From Cutaneotrichosporon cavernicola (taxonomy: Eukaryota > Basidiomycota > Tremellomycetes > Trichosporonales > Trichosporonaceae), in the NCBI RefSeq assembly GCF_030864355.1, contig NC_083397.1:868001-932000 (forward strand): DNA of 64,000 nucleotides. Direction: 5' to 3'. The notes below the pieces were generated by a model. That model did not search any database and was not told the DNA's origin. It was given only the letters and a program-made list of their open reading frames with translations. Of the stretch, positions 57,855-64,000 are shown piece after piece. Position numbers and translations under genes: made by a program. Numbering within the stretch: position 1 is the stretch's first letter; each line of letters starts with the position of its first letter.

Positions 57855-59389
57855 TGTAAAGAAAGTTTTGTATAAGGAGGAAAGAGGAGAAAGTAGTCTG
57901 ATGAAGGTGATTAAGAAGGAAAGAGTTGTAAAGGAAGATGTGCCCCAACGGAGGTGATGAGCAGCTGGAAGTGGGTACGGAGGAGGTGAGAGTTAGAGTG
58001 GTGGGACCCAAGGCAAGGTGTCATCATAATTGGGGGTTAGGGTCAGACTGCCACCTGGCCGCCTGGCCGCCTGGTAGCACAGCAGCCGCTCAGCCGCTCA
58101 CTTAGCTTGACCGCCGCAACAAACCCCCATCCTTCCCAGCCGTGCCAGGGGTTAGGTTCAGGGAAAAAGGGAGAGGTCGGCGCGTTGAGCGAGTGGGTCC
58201 GCCTCGCCCAGCGGAACCGCCACCCCGGTACCCCGATACATCCAGCGGCGTACAGCAGCTGTCAGATATGCCAGCCAGAAGGGGTAGGTTTTACCGGAAG
58301 GGCCAGGTCATTACACAGTTGTTCGCACTCAAACTCGCGCCCTTACTCTCAAATTCAAGGTTCAGGATGAGGCCTCACCGCGCGCACCGCGATCATCAAC
58401 GTTTATCACAATCTCGGGTCCCCAATCGCGTGGTAGTTGGCAGCACCCTCCAGAGATCCAGAACGCTCACATCGCACTCGGACCTCGGACACGTTGCCAT
58501 CGCACAACATAGCACGGCACGTAACGGTGCACTTCGTGTTCGGTACCTTCGGTTGGCAAGCCGTATATTCGATGGGGAGGGGAGAAAAAAAATCAACACG
58601 GCCCGATGTCCCGATGTCCGGACATTGTGATTTTGTGTAGGTGCTGCAGAAGTGCTAGAAGTGGATGGGGATATTCAACCCCAGGTCAAAGCAAGCGACA
58701 GGCAACAGGCGCCAGGCTCTACCCTAGGTCGCGGCATGCCTGGCAGACCATGCAGACCAGGAGTAGACCGGGGATCGCGGACAAGGAGAAGGATCGTCGC
58801 AATCAGGCACAATCGAGCCGCCCACTGCCGCCGCACTTGAGCCCAACCTGCACGTGCTGAACGCTTCCTTGCCCATGGCCATGGCCACATTGGCCAAATT
58901 ATCCAATTGCCCACCTTTGGGCTCTTGAGAGGTTGGGCCGTAGGCTTCGGGGGTGGGGTGACCAAACAGCAATGCACCGTGTCAAAGAATGACCGGCAGA
59001 ATCGCCGTGGGCTGTCAAGTCGCCTGCACAGCTGCACGTCGATATTTTCAAAGGCTTGTTTCGTTCAAGTTTCCTTCGAGCGGATATTGAAACCCGCTCT
59101 CATATTAACCCCGACTCGTGGCCATTTACCCCACAGATAAACCTTCTGAATCAACTTGTTCTTGGCCGCGCGCCGCCATTCCGCAATCTCGAGCAAACCC
59201 TTCTCGATCTTCCCCCCGGCTGGGCCCGGCTCAGGTTACGTTACAAATGTACAAGATGCATGTTGGGTGATGCAAGTCCACGGCACGCGCTGGCACACGG
59301 ACACTATAACTCGACTCTTTCCGCCACCCTCAGCCATGATGAATCACAGCCTGGCCAACGTGCGAGCGAACACATCTGATCTAGTTTGT
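57855..59389. other. UGP1 upstream region
   Basis: No gene supported in 1.5 kb. It holds short repeats of CCGCCTGG near 58055 and CAGCCGCT near 58085, and otherwise ordinary sequence. It also contains the 3' flank of OLA1. Confidence 0.5.
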
Positions 59390-60828
59390 CTACCCGCACT
59401 TCCAGTGGCAAATGTCGCCGTCGACAATCTCGTAAGGCTTGCCCTGCTGGCGCAACTTGCCGGCCCCCTTGACAGCCGACTCGGTGCCGTATTCCTTGAG
59501 GTCGTCAAACGACATGATCTCACCACATACAAACTTGTTCTCAAAGTCCGAGTGGATGACACCGGCGGCCTGCGGCGCCTTGATACCCTTGCGCACAGTC
59601 CACGCGCGGACCTCCTCTGGGCCACAGGTGAAGTAGCGGATGAGGTTGAGCGACGAGTAACCGGATGTGGTAATCCTGCCTAGGGCCGAAGGGTTCTTCT
59701 TGCCGAGGCCAAGCTTGTCACCCTCCTCCGCGGCTTCCTCCTCGCTCAGCGACACGAGACGCTCCTCGAGCGCAACCGAGAAGGGGATGAGCATGTCTCC
59801 CGGGTTGTTCTCGTCGATCCACGCCTTGATCTTGGGCAGCCACTTGTTCTTTTTCCGGACAAAGTCGCGCTCCGAGAGGTTGAGGAGGTAGGTGATGGGC
59901 TTTGCCGTGAGGAGGTGAAGACTGTTGATGACCTCAACCTGTAGAATCTGTCAGCATTTTCACACTCATGTGCAAGTGGAGATGGAGGCAGTGAAAGGAA
60001 ATCAGTAAAAGGAAACTTCTCATGTGTATAACGGGGCGTTACTCCCACATCGACGAGCTGGGTTTGTAGAGCGTATCGCTCGTTCTCATCCGGTAGAAAG
60101 GGGTTGGGAGGGGTTATTCAAAACTCACCTCCTTGTTGGTCCAGGTGCCCTTACGGACGTCGCGGTTGTCCTCAGCAACGTGCTTGAGGACACGCTCAAC
60201 GGTCGCAAGCTCCTCCTTCTTGGCCTTGTCCGCAAGCGAAACGTTGCCGCACGAGCGCACAATCTTGCGGTGACGCTCAACCTCCTTCTCGAGCCACTCG
60301 ATGTCCTTGAGACGGAGCTCGGTCGAGATGATCTCCATGTCACGGATGGGGTTGACCTCACCCTCGACGTGGATGACCTCGGCGTCGTCGAACACGCGAA
60401 CCATCTGGAAGATGCCGTCGACAGCACGGACGTGCGACAGGAAGGCGTTACCAAGACCCGCACCCGTCGAAGCACCAGCAGTCAGACCGGCAATGTCAAT
60501 GCAGGTAAGGAACGCAGGGACAACGGACTTGGGCTTGTAGACCTCACAAAGCCAGGTGAAGCGCTCATCGGGGACGGGGATACGGGCCTCCTCGGGGTCG
60601 ATAGTGGCGTAGGGGAAGTTGGCGGCCTTGCCGAGGTCAGTCTTGGAAAGGGTGTTGAAGAACGACGATTTGCCGACGTTGGGGACGCCGACAATACCAA
60701 TCTGGTGCACGTCAGTAGTTGAACCAAAAATTCCACTTGCACCAAGCATCAAAGCATACCTTCAGGTTGTTTCCCGGACGGCCGAGGATGACCTTCTTCT
60801 CCTCAACGACCTTCTTCTTGGGTGGCAT
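59390..60828 (-). CDS. OLA1: Obg-like ATPase 1 (YchF/OLA1)
   Basis: Three exons (60828-60760, 60701-60129, 59938-59390) give 396 aa, the same length as human OLA1. The second intron is 190 nt. The start MPPKKKVVEEKKVILGRPGN is the conserved eukaryotic one. G1 is GVPNVGKSSF, G3 is DIAGLTAGAS, and the G4 site is NLSE rather than NKxD, explaining ATP preference. A coiled-coil insert and a C-terminal TGS domain (VRAWTVRKG, AAGVIHSDFE, GKPYEIVDGDICHWK) follow. OLA1 acts in translation and stress responses. The frame stays open for 65 codons upstream to an ATG at 61023, and this extension looks like a mitochondrial presequence (see findings). Confidence 0.96.
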
Positions 60829-61023
60829 CTTCTTCTTGAAGCTAGGGGAGGTAGTGTGAAAGGGGCGAAGGTGGGACGAGCTCTGACCAACCAAGGACGA
60901 GCTGTATGCAGTGGTAGGAAGTTGGAGGAGCGCGCGTGGAGCGACGTGAACGTTTTTAAGTGTTGAGTGATGGAGAGCTGTGCGTGTTGCAGAGCGTGCG
61001 ATGCGGGGGAGGGGCATGCACAC
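60829..61023 (-). other. In-frame upstream extension of OLA1, possible mitochondrial presequence
   Basis: Sixty-five codons without a stop join in frame to the OLA1 ATG. The translation starts MCMPLPRIARSATRTALHHS, has no acidic residue, many Arg, Ser and Thr, and ends SSSHLRPFHTTSPSFKKK, resembling a cleavable mitochondrial targeting signal. Its use needs a longer transcript starting beyond 61023. Confidence 0.5.
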
Positions 61024-62605
61024 TTGCGTCGATGGACTGAAAGTTGCAAGACTATTTCGCCAGAGTTTTTACTCTGGCAGTCAAGCCGCCAGGTGCGAGG
61101 GTTTATGCAGGGTTAGGCCTCCAACTCGTGGTCATTTTTGGCCATTCTTTTTCATTTAATAATCCCAAGCAGCATCACCTCCACCTTGTCTGCAACCAGT
61201 TGGCGATCGGTTCGATTGCCCACTGCGCTTCAGCCATGCTGACCCAGGCCTTGGACGCTTGGACATGCGATCCTGCAATCCTACCATTGTCACCATGGCG
61301 TAGCGTTGAGCGCTCAACTTGTCCCCTCCCCTCCTCATCTGCCAGCCTCCATGGGGTATCCTGACTCTCTGAAGCGATTGACTCTGTTCTTGAGACGCAC
61401 CTGACATCCGGGCAGGCCCCAGTTTAGTACGATAACGGTACCGTAACTCGAAACCGGACCCGACATGCAGTCTAGGAGCTAGGCACGAGACGTTGACCAA
61501 CCCTATTAGAGTTTGTAATGTTAGGAGGTGGATGCTATTGAATGACGCTGTCTGCGGTATAGAGCTCTTTCAAATGTGACGACGGCAACTTGACACATGC
61601 GCGTCATTCAGAGAGGTGTATTCGGCTTTGCGAATTAAGGTGCCGGAGCGCGGACAGGACACCTCTAGAGCCAGTTGATTGAAGGTCTTGTTTGTGGTGA
61701 TGAGCAAGACAACGGTACAACGGAGGATGCAGATCATGCAGAATGTTGTGGATGCAGGTCCTTACGATCTTAGGAGCTGCACAAAGAACTTTGATGCGTG
61801 GGAGTGTGGGCAGTGAGGTGTGAGGGGGGGGGGAGTTGGATATGGGAAGGATGCGCCTTTTACGCCACTCAAGTCCGCCACCGTTTGACACCGAGATGAG
61901 AGCAACCTATCCGAGCCTCAATGGGTGAACCCCCACCCAGGCTCCTCAAGGCTACCAACTCCTTGCCCCCGTCTGCCCCGCAGTCCCAATCCCTCTCCAT
62001 AGTCTCTAGTTGGATCCATCATACTACAAACCACCCCATGGTGTTCAACCCAACCTAACCTCACCGTTACACTCGACTGCTCACTCTAACTGCATTACTC
62101 CCTTCCAACTTCGCTCTCTATCTACATTCTCTACCCCTACCTTCCTTTCTCCCTCCTCTTCTCATTCTCTCTTCCACCTTCAGTAAAAGAATATCCAATT
62201 CTTGAGATCACACATCACAACCCCTACTGAGGGGCTGTGCGACATTGCAAGTGTGAGTTGACTAGGCATCATGCAACGTCGACGCGCCTGTAACCAAACC
62301 TCCATCCCCACAACCCCTGCTTTGCGTCTCCACATCCAGGCTAGCTCGTGCCCATGTTGCATCGCACAACGCATTTGCGTGTCGAGCGAGCTCCCTGCCA
62401 GCCTCTGTGGTGCACATTCCTCCAATCATAGACGCTGGCCGCACCCTTGCACCTCATCGTGATCCCTTCGTTGGCGCCGCACGATCCTCTGCCTAAACCC
62501 CTTCCCTCAAAACTCATGCCTCTTATCGGGCCCGAGCGTGCTTTGCTGACGGCCCGAACCACAGTCTCAAAGCACCCTCCACGCTGCGCGCACTTTGAAT
62601 ACATC
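61024..62605. promoter_or_regulatory. Divergent region, OLA1 / Q-rich protein, with long pyrimidine-rich leader
   Basis: No protein-coding gene supported. The plus-strand part at 62030-62170 is pyrimidine-rich and looks like a leader. A 63-codon upstream open frame (62271-62462) lies before the next start and could restrain its translation. Confidence 0.45.
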
Positions 62606-64000
62606 ATGTCTGAAGCTCCTTCCACCACCGAGGCAGACAAGCTCGCACCGCCACCCAAGCCCAATCGTAGTAGCTCGTCTGCTTCAAACCACAGTAACAA
62701 CTCTTCACGACGTGGCCATCGCTCCCCGGGCTCTTCGTCCTCGGTATCTCGCTCAAACTCTCACTCGTCTCAAGGCAACACCTCGTCCGCCCCCAGAAAG
62801 GGCGGCAATACTACAACCATAAGCGGCGGCACATCGTTAGGCGGAGGGGCCAAGTCCGGCGGCGAGCACAAGCGCACCCGTACCAAGGGTGGTGCAGCGG
62901 CCGACGCCGGATCGCGCTCTCTCTCGCGACGCTCGTCGACAAAGCAAGGTCCCCAGCGCCCCTCGAGTTCTGCTGCAGACGCGTCGGTGGCAGACAAACT
63001 GGAGCGCGCGGTGACCCCCAGCGACCAGCCAAAGGTACTCTCCCTCCACGCTGCGACGAGCCCACCCGTCGACGCCATGGAGGCTGCTGTGACCGCCGCC
63101 ACCAAGAAGCATCACGAGACCCACGGCCAGGACGCTCTCAGCAGCCTCCAGCGCATGATCTCCGACCTCAAGGCCATCTCGCCGTCCAACTCGAACCCCA
63201 GTTCTCGCCAGGTTAGCGGCAAGATGACCGAGTCGCCACAGTCGCCGGTTTCTGGGTCTGCCGCGCCCGTTGCGATCCCCGGTGCGAGTTCGCCGACGGC
63301 GACGACCTCGACCAAGCTCAAGGCAGACGCCCCGAGCTTTACGCCCGGATCCTTCCGCGCGGGTCAGTCACCTACCGCGCCGACATCGCAGCCTCCCCCG
63401 CAGGCACGGTCTGGGGGCGGCAACTCGAATCGCCGCGGGCAGTCAGTATCGTATGGCTTCAACCAGAGTTTCGCGGCCCCCGCCTTCCCAGGCGGCATTC
63501 CTCACTTCCCTGGCGCCGACGTCCAGCCTGGTCAGAGCGTCGACTTCTCCCAGTTCAGCCAACACAACGATGTGTTCCAACAGCAGCAGGCACTCCTTGC
63601 CGCGCAGCAGCTTCAGCTTCAGCTGCTGCAAGCGCAGCTCATGCAGCAGCAGATGACTGGCCAGCAGCAGCGGGACGCGGGCTTCATTGCTCCTCGGTTC
63701 CAGGCGCTCGCTGCGCAGCGTGCGGCCCTCCAGCAACAGCAGCAGCAGCAGCAGTCGGTCCACATGGCTGAGGCGCAGCGCATGTTCGAGCTGCAGCAGC
63801 AGCAGCAGATGCTTCTGGCACAGCAGCAGCCCATCCCCGAGACTGCGCCTGTCTTCGATGAGGAGTCCCCGGAGCATTCCCCAACCGCCGTTGGCCCAAC
63901 CGGCCGTCCTCAGCTCAACCCCAACTTCACATTTGGCAAGAGGCGGGAGAGCTCGTCGGATAAGCCGTTAGTTGTCGTTGACCGGAGTGCTGGAGTGGGA
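62606..64000 (+). CDS. Ser-rich, Gln-rich N-terminal part of a large protein (cut by window end); possibly Ssd1-like
   Basis: An open frame of 465 codons runs from the ATG at 62606 to the window edge without a stop. It begins MSEAPSTTEADKLAPPPKPN, then Ser/Arg-rich disordered sequence (RRGHRSPGSSSSVSRSNS), a helix-like ALSSLQRMISDLKAI, and a strongly Gln-rich stretch (about residues 325-410) with CAG runs of five to eight. It then reads GRPQLNPNFTFGKRRES. Disordered, Gln-rich starts of this type precede the RNase-II-like body of Ssd1/Sts5 proteins in fungi, but the diagnostic domain is outside the window, so this is only a guess. A long leader with an upstream frame precedes it. Confidence 0.7.
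   Translation, partial: MSEAPSTTEADKLAPPPKPNRSSSSASNHSNNSSRRGHRSPGSSSSVSRSNSHSSQGNTSSAPRKGGNTTTISGGTSLGGGAKSGGEHKRTRTKGGAAADAGSRSLSRRSSTKQGPQRPSSSAADASVADKLERAVTPSDQPKVLSLHAATSPPVDAMEAAVTAATKKHHETHGQDALSSLQRMISDLKAISPSNSNPSSRQVSGKMTESPQSPVSGSAAPVAIPGASSPTATTSTKLKADAPSFTPGSFRAGQSPTAPTSQPPPQARSGGGNSNRRGQSVSYGFNQSFAAPAFPGGIPHFPGADVQPGQSVDFSQFSQHNDVFQQQQALLAAQQLQLQLLQAQLMQQQMTGQQQRDAGFIAPRFQALAAQRAALQQQQQQQQSVHMAEAQRMFELQQQQQMLLAQQQPIPETAPVFDEESPEHSPTAVGPTGRPQLNPNFTFGKRRESSSDKPLVVVDRSAGVG

Overview
This window is eukaryotic, GC-rich, gene-dense fungal DNA. The genes are broken by many very short introns: 26 of the 53 introns placed here in recognisable genes are 40 nt or shorter, and the shortest is 28 nt. 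Their branch-site-like CTGAC or CTAAC usually lies only a few bases before the 3' AG. Together with Rac1, kinesin-5, SET9 (KMT5), SPX-RING, the capsular-yeast style of membrane-anchored SGNH protein and the codon use, this suggests a basidiomycete yeast, most likely a tremellomycete (Trichosporonales-like). That placement is inference. No tRNA, rRNA, transposon or CRISPR array was seen.

Layout. 1-17 kb: end of a mitochondrial carrier, AFG1-type mitochondrial ATPase, kinesin-5, a large low-complexity protein with a very basic segment, a 5.9 kb stretch with at most one small secreted-protein gene, then a Rac GTPase. 17-26 kb: membrane-anchored SGNH protein, GINS subunit Psf2, SPX-RING ubiquitin-ligase-like protein, cytidine deaminase and a secreted ricin-B-fold lectin. 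26-31 kb: the Sec7 Arf-GEF of the Gea/GBF1 family. 31-39 kb is the accessory-looking part: two related glycine-rich proteins (one a 2.4 kb collagen-like repeat gene) and a decayed short-chain dehydrogenase pseudogene. 39-46 kb: pICln, a small coiled-coil protein, TMEM33/Pom33, HSBP1 and Gep4 phosphatase. 45-64 kb: SET9 H4K20 methyltransferase, an unrecognised disordered protein, a Pub1/TIA-1 RNA-binding protein, UDP-glucose pyrophosphorylase, the OLA1 ATPase, and the start of a Q-rich protein cut by the window edge.

The genes do not form one pathway. They are housekeeping genes in fungal order, with divergent pairs sharing 320-420 bp promoters (AFG1/kinesin, SGNH/Psf2, SPX-RING/cytidine deaminase, HSBP1/Gep4) and convergent pairs with very little space (Psf2 and SPX-RING stop codons are 30 bp apart). 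Exon joints below were set by hand from reading frame, GT-AG sites and family conservation. Every spliced coding length given is a multiple of three.

The most interesting items are the collagen-like gene and its small paralogue, an 8-nt micro-exon in HSBP1, 14- and 22-nt micro-exons in the catalytic end of SET9, stop-free in-frame 33-nt introns in SET9 and the SPX-RING gene, a CaaX-type C-terminus on the SPX-RING protein, and a mitochondrial-presequence-like in-frame extension of OLA1. I did not find a clearly novel multi-gene system.
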